From an uncultured Synergistales bacterium (GTDB lineage: Bacteria > Synergistota > Synergistia > Synergistales > Aminobacteriaceae): a DNA stretch of 54,730 bases. Below, in pieces: positions 26,049 to 34,728 of the stretch. The notes under the pieces were generated by a model. The model had not been told where the DNA came from, did not search any database, and saw nothing but the letters and a program-made list of their open reading frames with translations. The stretch lies in contig CAJOMU010000011.1 of the NCBI GenBank assembly GCA_905235735.1, positions 1-54,730 of the forward strand, read 5' to 3'. Each line of letters begins with the position of its first letter. Position 1 is the first letter of the stretch. Position numbers and translations under genes: made by a program.

Positions 26049-26357
26049 ATGGCGCGAACAAAAACAATTACGCTGAACGGTACGGAATACACGCTTCAGA
26101 GTGTAACATTTTCTTGGTATTCCAATTTGACTGATTTGTACATTAATCCTGCTAACGGTAGGAAGAACACAGCGAAGTATGCTGACGCTTTAATCAGGGG
26201 TTGCGTTACAACTCCTGCGGAAGTTGCGAAGGGTGGCATTGCATATTTTGATAATCAGGATGATCTTTCTACACCTAGCGAATTGGTGCGTGAGATTGAG
26301 AACTTTCTTGCGGAGCGAAAGCAGCCCGCAGGAGGCAAAGAAGCGAGCGCAACGTAA
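26049..26357 (+). CDS. tail assembly chaperone, first frame (gpG-like)
   Basis: 102 residues with AGGAGG-like SD before ATG 26049. Starts MARTKTITLNGTEYTLQSVT, a strand-rich N-terminus, then helices (NTAKYADALIRGCVTTPAEV and SELVREIENFLAERKQPAGG). It lies between tube and tape measure genes, the fixed position of the G/GT chaperone pair. A second frame overlaps its 3' end. Confidence 0.75.
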   Translation: MARTKTITLNGTEYTLQSVTFSWYSNLTDLYINPANGRKNTAKYADALIRGCVTTPAEVAKGGIAYFDNQDDLSTPSELVREIENFLAERKQPAGGKEASAT

Positions 26358-26490
26358 AGAGCGTTTTTGGCGGCTCGTATTCTGTATGGGCGGCATAAGC
26401 TATTCCGAACTTCGGGATATGGATTTATACGATTTCTTTGAAGCGGAACAAGCAAGGCTGCTATGGCAGACTGAATGGAATAAGAAATGA
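26224..26490 (+). CDS. tail assembly chaperone, second frame (T part, likely reached by ribosomal frameshift)
   Basis: An open frame offset by +1 (equivalently -2) from the first chaperone frame. Its convincing part is downstream of the first stop: RKERFWRLVFCMGGISYSEL, then RDMDLYDFFEAEQARLLWQT, a sequence typical of T domains. No ATG/GTG/TTG with a good SD opens it at the right place, so a programmed frameshift in the overlap (before 26357) is likely. The overlap holds an internal AGGAGG (26330-26335) and a CCC-G slip possibility just before it. The start given is the limit of the frame, not a true start. Confidence 0.6.
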   Translation: MRRVALHILIIRMIFLHLANWCVRLRTFLRSESSPQEAKKRAQRKERFWRLVFCMGGISYSELRDMDLYDFFEAEQARLLWQTEWNKK

Positions 26491-26512
26491 AACGAGGAAG
26501 GAGGGATGATTT

Positions 26513-29500
26513 ACGGACGAGGCTCGCAGTTTAACTTACAGCATAAATATTAAGTCTGATGCCGGACAAGCAAGCACAGATATACGAAGTCTTGTAAGCG
26601 ACATCGGCAAAATCAACGGCTCGCATAACATGAATGTTCGAGCTGACACATCGCAGGCTGAAGCAGGGTTGCGGAATGTTGTGAGTGGTCTCGGCAATGC
26701 AAGTTCGCACGCAACGAGTCTCAGTTCTGCATTCCGAAAATCTTTCCTTGATGCGATAAATAGTGAGAACAGCTTCGCCTCTTCCCTAAAATCGGGATTG
26801 GGTGGAGCGTTCAATTATGTGAAAGATCGAGCTAACGATTTTAAGAATAAAGTCGTTACAGGTGCGAAGAGTATTAAGGATGGTTTTACACATCCTATCG
26901 ACACGATTAAAACAGGTCTGGGCAACGCACTCCAATCTGTAAAAGATAAATTCGCCGATATGGTGCACGGCGCAGAAAATGCGGCTGATGCTGCTGAAAA
27001 GCTCGGTTCTTCTGCGGATAATGCTGAAGATGATGTAAAAGACTTAGGGAATGCTGCTGAAGAATCCGGCAGGAAGTTCGGGGGCTTGAGCAGTATTCTA
27101 AAGGGCATTGGTACGGCGATAACTGCTGCGAGTGCTGCTGCCGGTGGCTTTGCTGCTGTTTCTGTCAGGACAGGTATGGAGTTTGATAAGTCAATGGCTC
27201 AAGTCGCTGCGACTATGGGCATAACGATGAAACAGCTTAATACGCAAGTAGGTTCTGTTCAAACGTCCTTCGGGCATTTTGAAGGAACACTCCGAGACTA
27301 TGCACAGTTCATGGGGAGCAATACAGCATTCTCGTCAAATCAGGCAGCTAATGCTTTAAATTATATGGCGTTGGCAGGTTATGATGTTCAAACGTCAATG
27401 CAGATGTTGCCTAACGTATTGAGCCTTGCGGCTGCTGGCGGTATCGAACTTGCTGCTGCTTCGGACATGATAACGGATGCTCAGAGTGCGCTCGGCTTGA
27501 CACTGGAAGAAACTACACAGATGGTTGATAAGATGGCGGCTGCGTCATCGAAATCAAATACTAGTGTTGCACAGTTAGGAGAGGCTTTTCTTACAATCGG
27601 TGGTACAGCTAAGAACCTCTCAGGCGGTACGACAGAACTTGCGACCGCTCTTGGCATTCTCGCAGATAACGGAGTGAAAGGTGCTGAAGGTGGTACTGCA
27701 CTTCGTAACATCATACTATCTTTATCAGCTCCGATGGATAAATCTCAGAAACTGATGAAGAAGTTAGGTCTTGAAGTATTTGACGCTGCGGGCAACATGC
27801 GGCCTCTAAATGAAGTATTCGGAGACTTGAATAAAGCACTTTCTAAGATGACGCAGAAGAAGCAAACGCAAACTCTGAATCAGATTTTTAACAAAACCGA
27901 TTTGAAATCAGTTAATGCGCTTCTCGCGACCAGTGCACAGCGTTGGGATGAGCTAGGTTCTTCTATTGATGGTTCGTGGTATTCGATGGAAGTACTTTCT
28001 AAGAAGTTGAGCGGGTTGGGATTAAATCTTAACACAATGCAGAATAACATCGCTAAGCTGGGAGTACCAACCGAAACATTCCAGAAGAGCCTGAATCTCT
28101 GTGGCGGAGACGCTATGACATTTGTTAGTATGCTTCAGAAAGCAGCAGGCGCAGGAGTTAGCTTTGAAGATGTTATCGTCGCTCTTGGTGGTACACTTGA
28201 CCATTTTGAACTCGGAAAAGCATTCGCTGAAGTTTCAGGGGCAGCGCAAGCTATGGCTGATAGTCAGCTTGATAATCTTGCTGGAGACGTTACTCTTTTT
28301 CAGAGTGCGCTTGAAGGTGCACAAATCGTAATATCAGACGAACTCACGCCAAGTCTCCGAGAATTTACACAATTTGGAACAAATGCTATATCTACGTTTA
28401 CGACAGCGTTCAAAGAGGGCGGTTTATCTGGTGCTATGTCTTCATTCGGAACAGTTCTAAGTGAAGGTCTGGCTATGGTAATTAACATGTTGCCTAAGTT
28501 GGTAGACGCAGGAATGCAGCTTCTCGGAGCTTTAGGTAAAGGTATTATAGATAACCTTCCGCTTCTTACTGGGGCGGCCTCGCAGATTATCGTTACGATA
28601 AGCTCAGGTATTGGAAATGCGTTGCCTACGCTAATTCCGGCAATAGTAAGTACCATAACACTGATAGGGAAGACGCTGCTTGATAATTTACCGCAGATTC
28701 TTAACGCTGGAATGCAAATCATTTCTGGATTATCAGACGGTATCAAAAATGCACTCCCAGTATTGATGAGCCAGATTCCAGAACTGATTATCCAGGCTGT
28801 GTCATTCTTAGGGAAAAATCTTCCAGCTATTGTAGAGCAGGGCGTTGAAATTTTAGCTTCGCTTGGTTCAGGTATTGTGCAAGCTATTCCAGAACTGATT
28901 GCTCGATTGCCGGAGATTATTGACGCAATTACAGGGTCTATCGGTGATGGACTTCCAGCGATTTTAGAGCATGGTGTTCAAGTACTTGTGAATTTCGGCA
29001 TGGGAATTATTCAGGCCATTCCGGATTTAGTTGCACAGTTACCGCAAATCATTTCAAGTTTTGTTGGTTTTATCACTGAGAATTTGCCTTCGATAGTTGA
29101 GGCAGGTATTCAGCTAATAATGCAGCTTGGAGTTGGTATCGTTCAGACAATCCCTGAACTTGTCGCACAGCTTCCACAGCTTATAGGTGCAATCGTTGGC
29201 GGATTGGCAGACCTAACCGTTATGATGCTTGAAATAGGCGCGAACATCGTAAAAGGGCTGTGGGATGGTATAGCGTCATTAGGGTCATGGATAAGCGATC
29301 AGGTCTCAGGTTTCTTCGGAGGCATTTTAAGTAGCGTTAAAGGGTTGTTTGGTATTAACAGCCCCTCTCAGGTCTTTGCAGATTTTGGTATTAATATCGT
29401 GCAGGGCTTATGGGAAGGCATTGTTAATATGGGGTCGTGGATTAAGGAGAAAGTAACAGGTTTCTTTGGTGGTATCGTGGGTAGTGTCAAAGGATTACTT

Positions 29501-30412
29501 GGTATTAACAGTCCTTCGAAGGTTTTTGCTGATATTGGCGACAATATGGCACTTGGCCTTGGTGAAGGTTTCTCTGATACAATGGGTACAGTTTCTAAGG
29601 AAATACAGAAGAATATTCCTACGAAAATTAAGTTACCCCATGTTGTTTCGGATGATGTTGCAGTGCCGGACATGACCTATGGTCTAGAGCCTATCGTGAC
29701 CAAACCTGAAGTCGATGCAGTGCCCGACATGACCTACGGTGTAGCACCTATCGTGACTAAGCCTGAAGTCGATGCAGTGCCCGACATGACCTACGGTGTA
29801 GAGCCTATCGTGACCAAACCTGAAATCGATGCAGTGCCCGACATGACCTACGGTGTAGAGCCTATCGTGACTAAGCCTGAAGTCGATGCAGTGCCCGACA
29901 TGACCTATGGTCTAGAGCCAATATTGAAAGACTTCGATTTATTGGAAGGGATTATTCCTGATGTTTCGTATATGGTGAATCCTGTCATGGCTGATATAGC
30001 TCCTTTGACTGTTTCAGATATTTCATACAGTGTGAAACCTGTGATGGAAAATCTGGAACTTCCAGACTTGAGCGGTAATCAGGTAATTTCTCTTATCAAT
30101 TCTGTGCCAGACCTAACGCAGTTTTCGATAAATGCTCCAGACCTTGCGGATATTGAAGGGCCTGCGATAGTTGAATATGTTGCACCTGTTGCCACGAATG
30201 AACAAAGAGTAGAGCCTACGGATAATGAGGCAACCCTCGTACCTCCTGCTTTTGCTCCGGTCATTACGATTCAGATGCAGGGCAGTATGAATGATGAGGA
30301 TGTTGAACACATGACTGAGAATCTCCGAAGTACGGTTCGCGAACTCTTTGTTGAATTTCGTGAAGAAGAACTTGAACGTATGGCTCTGAAAAATCAATAT
30401 CCTTTCAGATAA
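26513..30412 (+). CDS. tape measure protein
   Basis: About 1300 residues. The frame is coding from 26510 (SLTYSINIKSDAGQASTDIR), but its first ATG is at 26630 with no SD. AGGAGGG at 26499-26505 stands 7 bases before an ACG at 26513, so I take ACG as the start. Domains: helical N-terminus, a tail length region with TP901-type tape measure motifs (about 210-470, KSMAQVAATMG and LGILADNGVKGAEGGTALRN), long hydrophobic repeats of QAIPELIARLPEIIDAI type (about 690-920), two GINSPS-VFADFG repeats, a 19-residue tandem repeat (29660-29919) and a short helical end. It sets tail length. Confidence 0.88.
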   Translation, partial: TDEARSLTYSINIKSDAGQASTDIRSLVSDIGKINGSHNMNVRADTSQAEAGLRNVVSGLGNASSHATSLSSAFRKSFLDAINSENSFASSLKSGLGGAFNYVKDRANDFKNKVVTGAKSIKDGFTHPIDTIKTGLGNALQSVKDKFADMVHGAENAADAAEKLGSSADNAEDDVKDLGNAAEESGRKFGGLSSILKGIGTAITAASAAAGGFAAVSVRTGMEFDKSMAQVAATMGITMKQLNTQVGSVQTSFGHFEGTLRDYAQFMGSNTAFSSNQAANALNYMALAGYDVQTSMQMLPNVLSLAAAGGIELAAASDMITDAQSALGLTLEETTQMVDKMAAASSKSNTSVAQLGEAFLTIGGTAKNLSGGTTELATALGILADNGVKGAEGGTALRNIILSLSAPMDKSQKLMKKLGLEVFDAAGNMRPLNEVFGDLNKALSKMTQKKQTQTLNQIFNKTDLKSVNALLATSAQRWDELGSSIDGSWYSMEVLSKKLSGLGLNLNTMQNNIAKLGVPTETFQKSLNLCGGDAMTFVSMLQKAAGAGVSFEDVIVALGGTLDHFELGKAFAEVSGAAQAMADSQLDNLAGDVTLFQSALEGAQIVISDELTPSLREFTQFGTNAISTFTTAFKEGGLSGAMSSFGTVLSEGLAMVINMLPKLVDAGMQLLGALGKGIIDNLPLLTGAASQIIVTISSGIGNALPTLIPAIVSTITLIGKTLLDNLPQILNAGMQIISGLSDGIKNALPVLMSQIPELIIQAVSFLGKNLPAIVEQGVEILASLGSGIVQAIPELIARLPEIIDAITGSIGDGLPAILEHGVQVLVNFGMGIIQAIPDLVAQLPQIISSFVGFITENLPSIVEAGIQLIMQLGVGIVQTIPELVAQLPQLIGAIVGGLADLTVMMLEIGANIVKGLWDGIASLGSWISDQVSGFFGGILSSVKGLFGINSPSQVFADFGINIVQGLWEGIVNMGSWIKEKVTGFFGGIVGSVKGLLGINSPSKVFADIGDNMALGLGEGFSDTMGTVSKEIQKNIPTKIKLPHVVSDDVAVPDMTYGLEPIVTKPEVDAVPDMTYGVAPIVTKPEVDAVPDMTYGVEPIVTKPEIDAVPDMTYGVEPIVTKPEVDAVPDMTYGLEPILKDFDLLEGIIPDVSYMVNPVMADIAPLTVSDISYSVKPVMENLELPDLSGNQVISLINSVPDLTQFSINAPDLADIEGPAIVEYVAPVATNEQRVEPTDNEATLVPPAFAPVITIQMQGSMNDEDVEHMTENLRSTVRELFVEFREEELERMALKNQYPFR
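29660..29919 (+). repeat. 57-bp tandem repeats inside the tape measure gene
   Basis: Four full and one partial copy of a 57-bp unit coding for a 19-residue repeat of type AVPDMTYGVEPIVTKPEVD. The copies differ by only a few bases, such as GGTGTAGAG versus GGTGTAGCA. Weaker echoes follow (IIPDVSYMVNPVM, VSDISYSVKPVM), so an old repeat has been recently amplified. Confidence 0.92.
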
Positions 30413-30424
30413 GGAGGTTGTGAT

Positions 30425-31024
30425 ATGGCATATCTCTTGATTGGCCGGAAGAGTGGAACAGTAAGATTTGAGCCACTTGATAATGGCCTTGTCGAAAAAG
30501 AGAGTGAAAGTTATTCAAGCTCGGTTACGTCAAATCCAATAGAGAATGGTGCTGAGATTAACGATCATGTCAATAATGCTTCCGGCGTTCTCTCTATTTC
30601 GGGAATAATCATCGGCGGCGATGGTGCGATTAACGCATTGAAAGAGATGCGGGATTCACGAGATATTCTGACATACATAGGTGTCACTCGGATGTCAAAT
30701 CTTGTTTTCACCAGTCTGAAATTTGACCGCTCTTATAAGAACAGGGATGGGGCTTCGTTTTCGGCTTCGCTGAAACAAATTCAGATAACTTCTGCCGAGT
30801 ATATACCTATGAATGGGCAGATGTCTATGACAAGTCAAGATGCAGGCAAAAGTAACAGCTCACAGTTGGCGAGAACTACCAATGCCGGAATGACGACTGT
30901 ATCACTGCAATCTGTGAGTGCTGTTGCGGCGGATCGCTATCAAGCAGCATATACCCGTACAAGCAGTCCTGCACCACTCACACGTAAGACAGGTGCGTAT
31001 GATGGCCTGACGATTATGAATTAG
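30425..31024 (+). CDS. Dit-like baseplate protein
   Basis: 199 residues, AAGGAGG before the start. N-terminal MAYLLIGRKSGTVRFEPLDN and a strand-rich domain (GVLSISGIIIGGDGAINALK, RDILTYIGVTRMSNLVFTSL, SFSASLKQIQITSAEYIPM) match the Dit-like family of contractile phages; the C-terminal 50 residues are Ser/Thr-rich. It follows the tape measure gene, where distal tail proteins are encoded, and would bind the tube end. Confidence 0.75.
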   Translation: MAYLLIGRKSGTVRFEPLDNGLVEKESESYSSSVTSNPIENGAEINDHVNNASGVLSISGIIIGGDGAINALKEMRDSRDILTYIGVTRMSNLVFTSLKFDRSYKNRDGASFSASLKQIQITSAEYIPMNGQMSMTSQDAGKSNSSQLARTTNAGMTTVSLQSVSAVAADRYQAAYTRTSSPAPLTRKTGAYDGLTIMN

Positions 31025-31036
31025 TGAGGTTCGGAC

Positions 31037-31393
31037 ATGGCATTACAGCTTATTGAATTGTCGAATGATGTTGAATATCTTGATATAGATGTATCACGTG
31101 TTCCATACACATTTTCAGTGAAGCTCTCTGATAAGACCTACATTTTGACAGTGAAGTATAACGAGATAGGCGATTTCTTTACGTTAGACCTTCTTGATAC
31201 CAATAACGATGTTTTGGCCTTCGGTGAGATTATTCGCTACGGCAGGCCGTTATTTAACGTTGTGGAGGATGAACGCTTTCCAATCCCCGTGATTATTCCA
31301 CTGTGTCTTAGCAGCGATGATATTGCTGAAGTTACGAAGGAGAATTTAGGTAAAGAAGTCAGACTGTATCTTTACGAGAGGAAGGTGAGCTGA
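31037..31393 (+). CDS. baseplate plug-like protein (Pam3 gp18 type)
   Basis: 118 residues, all-beta appearance: SNDVEYLDIDVSRVPYTFSV, KLSDKTYILTVKYNEIGDFF, TLDLLDTNNDVLAFGEIIRY, IPVIIPLCLSSDDIAEVT. This pattern belongs to the small baseplate plug family next to the hub. Its last base is the first base of the next start codon. Confidence 0.7.
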   Translation: MALQLIELSNDVEYLDIDVSRVPYTFSVKLSDKTYILTVKYNEIGDFFTLDLLDTNNDVLAFGEIIRYGRPLFNVVEDERFPIPVIIPLCLSSDDIAEVTKENLGKEVRLYLYERKVS

Positions 31394-32235
31394 TGGGCTT
31401 TTGGCTTAGATATGCGACGCTAACAATCGGGAATAACAAATATAGTCTTGATGAATTAAATTTTACGTTTGATGTTCCGTTTAAGGATAGTGATGAGCCG
31501 CCAGTAGCAACAGTTACGGTAACGAACTTATCACCAAATACCCGTGCCAATATTAAGAGAGATGACTCGATAATTCTGAATGCAGGTTATCAGGGCGATG
31601 TGGGCTGTATCTTGATAGGTAAGGTTGTTGGCCTGAAGCATAAGCAGTCAAACGTGGATTGGGTGTCAACTTTGACCGTTCAGCCATGCGCAGATGAGAT
31701 TCTTGACCGGCTTGTGAATAAGACGTATACAGAAGACATAGCAGCTTCAGCGATTGTTCGGGATTTGCTAAATATCTTTGGTGCAGAAGTTTCACGATGT
31801 GAGCTTTCCATAGATAAACGTTATCCACGTGGGAGAGTTTGTCGAGGAGTGTTAAGGCAGGTGCTTTCTGAAATCATAGTAAGAGAGTGCAAGAGCCGCT
31901 TCATAGTGAGGGCGACAGAGCAGGTCTATATAACGAAGGCTGAGGACGGTATAAATAACGGTTTGATGCTTACCAGTGCAAATGGTTTGTTACGTACTGA
32001 TGAAGAGAAAGTTGTTATCCCTATCGAGACGGCGGCAAATTCTAAGAAAACTGGCAGCTCACGTAGGGATGATAACATTTCACGCTCGTGTCTTCTGAAT
32101 TACAACATCGCCGCTGCGGAAGTCGTGAAGATTCAATCCAGCGATTTGAACGGTCGGTTTATTGTTGTAAAAGGTTCGCACAAGGGCGGAAGAACGGGCG
32201 ATTGGAAAACATCGATGGAGCTGCGTCCATTCTGA
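31393..32235 (+). CDS. baseplate hub protein (gp27/gpD-like)
   Basis: 280 residues: two beta domains (LNFTFDVPFKDSDEPPVATV, DSIILNAGYQGDVGCILIGK), a helical insert (DIAASAIVRDLLNIFGAEVS) and a GRFIVVKGSHKGGRTGDWKT end typical of hub proteins that hold the central spike. GAGGAAGGTGAGC before ATG 31393 supplies the SD. The next two genes encode spike and tip, supporting the call. Confidence 0.75.
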   Translation: MGFWLRYATLTIGNNKYSLDELNFTFDVPFKDSDEPPVATVTVTNLSPNTRANIKRDDSIILNAGYQGDVGCILIGKVVGLKHKQSNVDWVSTLTVQPCADEILDRLVNKTYTEDIAASAIVRDLLNIFGAEVSRCELSIDKRYPRGRVCRGVLRQVLSEIIVRECKSRFIVRATEQVYITKAEDGINNGLMLTSANGLLRTDEEKVVIPIETAANSKKTGSSRRDDNISRSCLLNYNIAAAEVVKIQSSDLNGRFIVVKGSHKGGRTGDWKTSMELRPF

Positions 32236-32248
32236 GGATAATGTAAAT

Positions 32249-32842
32249 ATGTCGGAGTTAAATCAGTTTTCATACCAGCAAACTCATGATCGAAAGATTG
32301 CTGAGAGTATATGTGTTGCGGCTACAGTAAAAGTTATAGCGTTTGACAAGAAGAAGATGACGGTCAACGTTCAGCCGCTATCGAAACATCTTGAACATGG
32401 AAAATATGAAAGTCAACCGCCTATATTGCGTGTCCCCGTGATGTGCATGAAGACAGGCGGTTTTATTGTGCGCCCGTGGATAAAAGAGGGTGATGTCGGC
32501 TTGGTAGTTTACCTTGACCATGACCTTGATAGTACAGTGTCAGGAGGCAAGGAAGCAGAGCCATTGACAGAACGAAATCATGCTACGAGTGACGCAATAT
32601 TTATAGGCGGCATAGTATCGGGAAGTTATGAAGTTCCAGAAATTCCTGATGAAGCTCACGTTATATCCAGCGAAGACGGAAAGCGTTTTGCTGCGGTTAT
32701 CAAGGATAAGATAAGGATAGAAGACAGTGGGAATTTTCTTGAAGTTGCAAAAGATTACATACAGATTGAAATCGGCGGTAGCTCTATCAGACTTACGAAG
32801 AACGACATACGGCTGAAAGCGTCGATGATTTATCTGAACTGA
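32249..32842 (+). CDS. baseplate spike protein (Gp138 N-terminal-like)
   Basis: 197 residues. The N-terminus has the Gp138-type OB domain: ICVAATVKVIAFDKKKMTVN, QPPILRVPVMCMKTGGFIV, WIKEGDVGLVVYLDHDLD. The C-terminal part is a beta-helix-like run (DKIRIEDSGNFLEVAKDYIQ, IEIGGSSIRLTKNDIRLKAS). This layout is the membrane-piercing spike. The PAAR gene follows 14 bp later. Confidence 0.82.
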   Translation: MSELNQFSYQQTHDRKIAESICVAATVKVIAFDKKKMTVNVQPLSKHLEHGKYESQPPILRVPVMCMKTGGFIVRPWIKEGDVGLVVYLDHDLDSTVSGGKEAEPLTERNHATSDAIFIGGIVSGSYEVPEIPDEAHVISSEDGKRFAAVIKDKIRIEDSGNFLEVAKDYIQIEIGGSSIRLTKNDIRLKASMIYLN

Positions 32843-32856
32843 GGAGTTGATAGGTT

Positions 32857-33177
32857 ATGCCAGCAGCAACAAGGCTAGGAGACGGCACATCAGGAACTTG
32901 TGATATAGGAGAGGTTTGTTGTCCGCACGGAAGAGGTGGAACGAACAGTGCCGTATCTTCAGATGTGCTTATAAATGGACTTGGTGCACATCGAGAAGGT
33001 GATACTGGCCCTACAAACTGCCCTCACGGTGGAACATTTCAGAGCGTAGGAGCGTCCAGCTCAGTATTGATTAACGGCAAGGGTGCAACTCGGATCGGTG
33101 ACTCGACTGCGTGTATGGGTTGCGGTTTGAGTGGCAGTCATACCAGCGGAAGCTCCGATGTCATTATAGGTGGATGA
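32857..33177 (+). CDS. PAAR-domain spike tip protein
   Basis: 106 residues with the PAAR fold: PAATRLGDGTSGTCDIGEVC, two SSDVLINGLGAHREGD/SSVLINGKGATRIGD repeats and conserved Cys/His (CCPHGRGG, NCPHGG, ACMGCG, SHTSG) that can bind a metal ion at the tip. It caps the central spike of the contractile tail. Confidence 0.92.
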   Translation: MPAATRLGDGTSGTCDIGEVCCPHGRGGTNSAVSSDVLINGLGAHREGDTGPTNCPHGGTFQSVGASSSVLINGKGATRIGDSTACMGCGLSGSHTSGSSDVIIGG

Positions 33178-33181
33178 ATAC

Positions 33182-33550
33182 ATGGATAATATGACACTTC
33201 TGATTGACCCTGAAACTCGTGATTTAGTGTTCGACGAGCAAGGGAACTTCAAGAAAATCTATGATGAAGATACGATTGTGCAGAATGTCCGCCATGCGCT
33301 TATCACGTGGAAAGCAGAGTTTTTCGCAGACAATACGCACGGCACAGATTATGAGCGCATTCTGGGAAAGAACGTGAATGAGGTTGATATTAGCGAAATA
33401 AAAGAAGTTGTTCGTGAGGGAATTTTTCAAGAACCTAATGTGCAGTGGATAGACAGCCTTGATGTTACGTTTGACGGTAGAACTGTTACTGCTGAGTTTA
33501 TCGCAACATTGATAAGCGGTGAAAATATCAGCATGGAGGTGACAGCATAA
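33182..33550 (+). CDS. gp25-like baseplate wedge / sheath initiator
   Basis: 122 residues from ATG 33182 (AGGTGG 8 bases upstream). Sequence MTLLIDPETRDLVFDEQGNF, IVQNVRHALITWKAEFFADN and GTDYERILGKN is the gp25/DUF2634 family, which nucleates sheath assembly at the baseplate. Overlaps the next start by one base. Confidence 0.85.
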   Translation: MDNMTLLIDPETRDLVFDEQGNFKKIYDEDTIVQNVRHALITWKAEFFADNTHGTDYERILGKNVNEVDISEIKEVVREGIFQEPNVQWIDSLDVTFDGRTVTAEFIATLISGENISMEVTA

Positions 33551-34728
33551 TGGCAAAAAATACAGATTGGGGTTTGACTGATGCCGGTTTTCGGCGACCT
33601 ACTTATACGGAGCTGTTAGATGCTCTCGAATACAAGGCAAGAGAATTATTCGGTTCTGGTGCAAACCTGACCGTGCGTTCCCCGCTGGGAATATTTCTGC
33701 GAATTTACGCTTGGATGCTGAATCTTCTGTTTTCTACATTAGAGGATGTTTATAACAGCCGTTTCATTGACACAGCAGCGGGGTCAAGTCTTTACAATCT
33801 CGGAAAAGCGATAGGGCTTCGGCTTCTTGGAGCGCAGAAAGCAGTGGGCTATCTCACGTTTTACGGTGAAGATGGAACGCTTGTGCCTGAAGGCTATCTT
33901 GCTGAAACTGCTGCGGGTACGCAGTATATAACTCTCACGCAAGGTGTGATTAAGGAAGGGAGCATAACACTTCCGTGTACGGCGGTTATTCCAGGCCCTG
34001 ATGGAAATACGGACGTGAATACGATTACAACGATTACTAATCCGAAGTATGGTATCACTGAAGTTACGAATGCCGCTGCTTTTGAGGGTGGCAGAAACAC
34101 TGAGACTGATGCAGAGTTCCGCGAGCGTTATTACATTTCTGTAGATTTCGCTGGTGGCGTAAACATTGACGCGATTGTAGCTGCTATCTATGAAGATGTG
34201 GAAGCTGTTATCGCGGTCATTGGTGAGGAAAATGATACAGACGTTGAGAACGCGCACGGCCTTCCGCCTCATTCTATCGAGATTGTTGCTTATGGTGGCC
34301 TAGATGAAGATATTGCCAGAGTTATTTTTCAGAGAAAAGCGGCAGGCATTCAGACCTACGGAGCAACAGTTGTTCCTGTCCTGACTTCATCGGGAGATTT
34401 ATACAATGTGCATTTCAGCCGTCCTGTGCCTGTGAAGGTATGGGTCAGAGTGTATAACCTCAAGACTAATGATATGTTTCCGTTAGACGGCATTGAACAA
34501 ATCAAGAAAAGTATCATGCAATATATCGGAGTTAATGTTCGAGGCGGTTTGAATATAGGACAGGATGTTATTTGCGTAGCTATACCTACAGAAGTGTTCA
34601 AAGTTTCCGGTGTTGTGGATTTCAAGCTGAAGATTAGTTCCGACGGAGTTAATTACGGCTGGAAGAATATTGAGATTCTTCCTCGTGAAAAGGCTGTTAC
34701 TGAGGAAAGTTTGGTTGAGGTTACATGA
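33550..34728 (+). CDS. baseplate J-like protein
   Basis: 392 residues: an N-terminal wedge helix region (LLDALEYKARELFGSGANLT, LRIYAWMLNLLFSTLEDVYN), then the gpJ/gp47 core (GYLAETAAGTQYITL, GPDGNTDVNTITTITNP, GGRNTETDAEFRERYYISVD). It is the main wedge protein of simple contractile baseplates. Overlaps the next gene by 4 bp. Confidence 0.92.
   Translation: MAKNTDWGLTDAGFRRPTYTELLDALEYKARELFGSGANLTVRSPLGIFLRIYAWMLNLLFSTLEDVYNSRFIDTAAGSSLYNLGKAIGLRLLGAQKAVGYLTFYGEDGTLVPEGYLAETAAGTQYITLTQGVIKEGSITLPCTAVIPGPDGNTDVNTITTITNPKYGITEVTNAAAFEGGRNTETDAEFRERYYISVDFAGGVNIDAIVAAIYEDVEAVIAVIGEENDTDVENAHGLPPHSIEIVAYGGLDEDIARVIFQRKAAGIQTYGATVVPVLTSSGDLYNVHFSRPVPVKVWVRVYNLKTNDMFPLDGIEQIKKSIMQYIGVNVRGGLNIGQDVICVAIPTEVFKVSGVVDFKLKISSDGVNYGWKNIEILPREKAVTEESLVEVT

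Noticed and set aside
29660-29919. CRISPR-like regular repeat
   Set aside because: Units are directly adjacent without spacers and keep one reading frame inside the tape measure gene.
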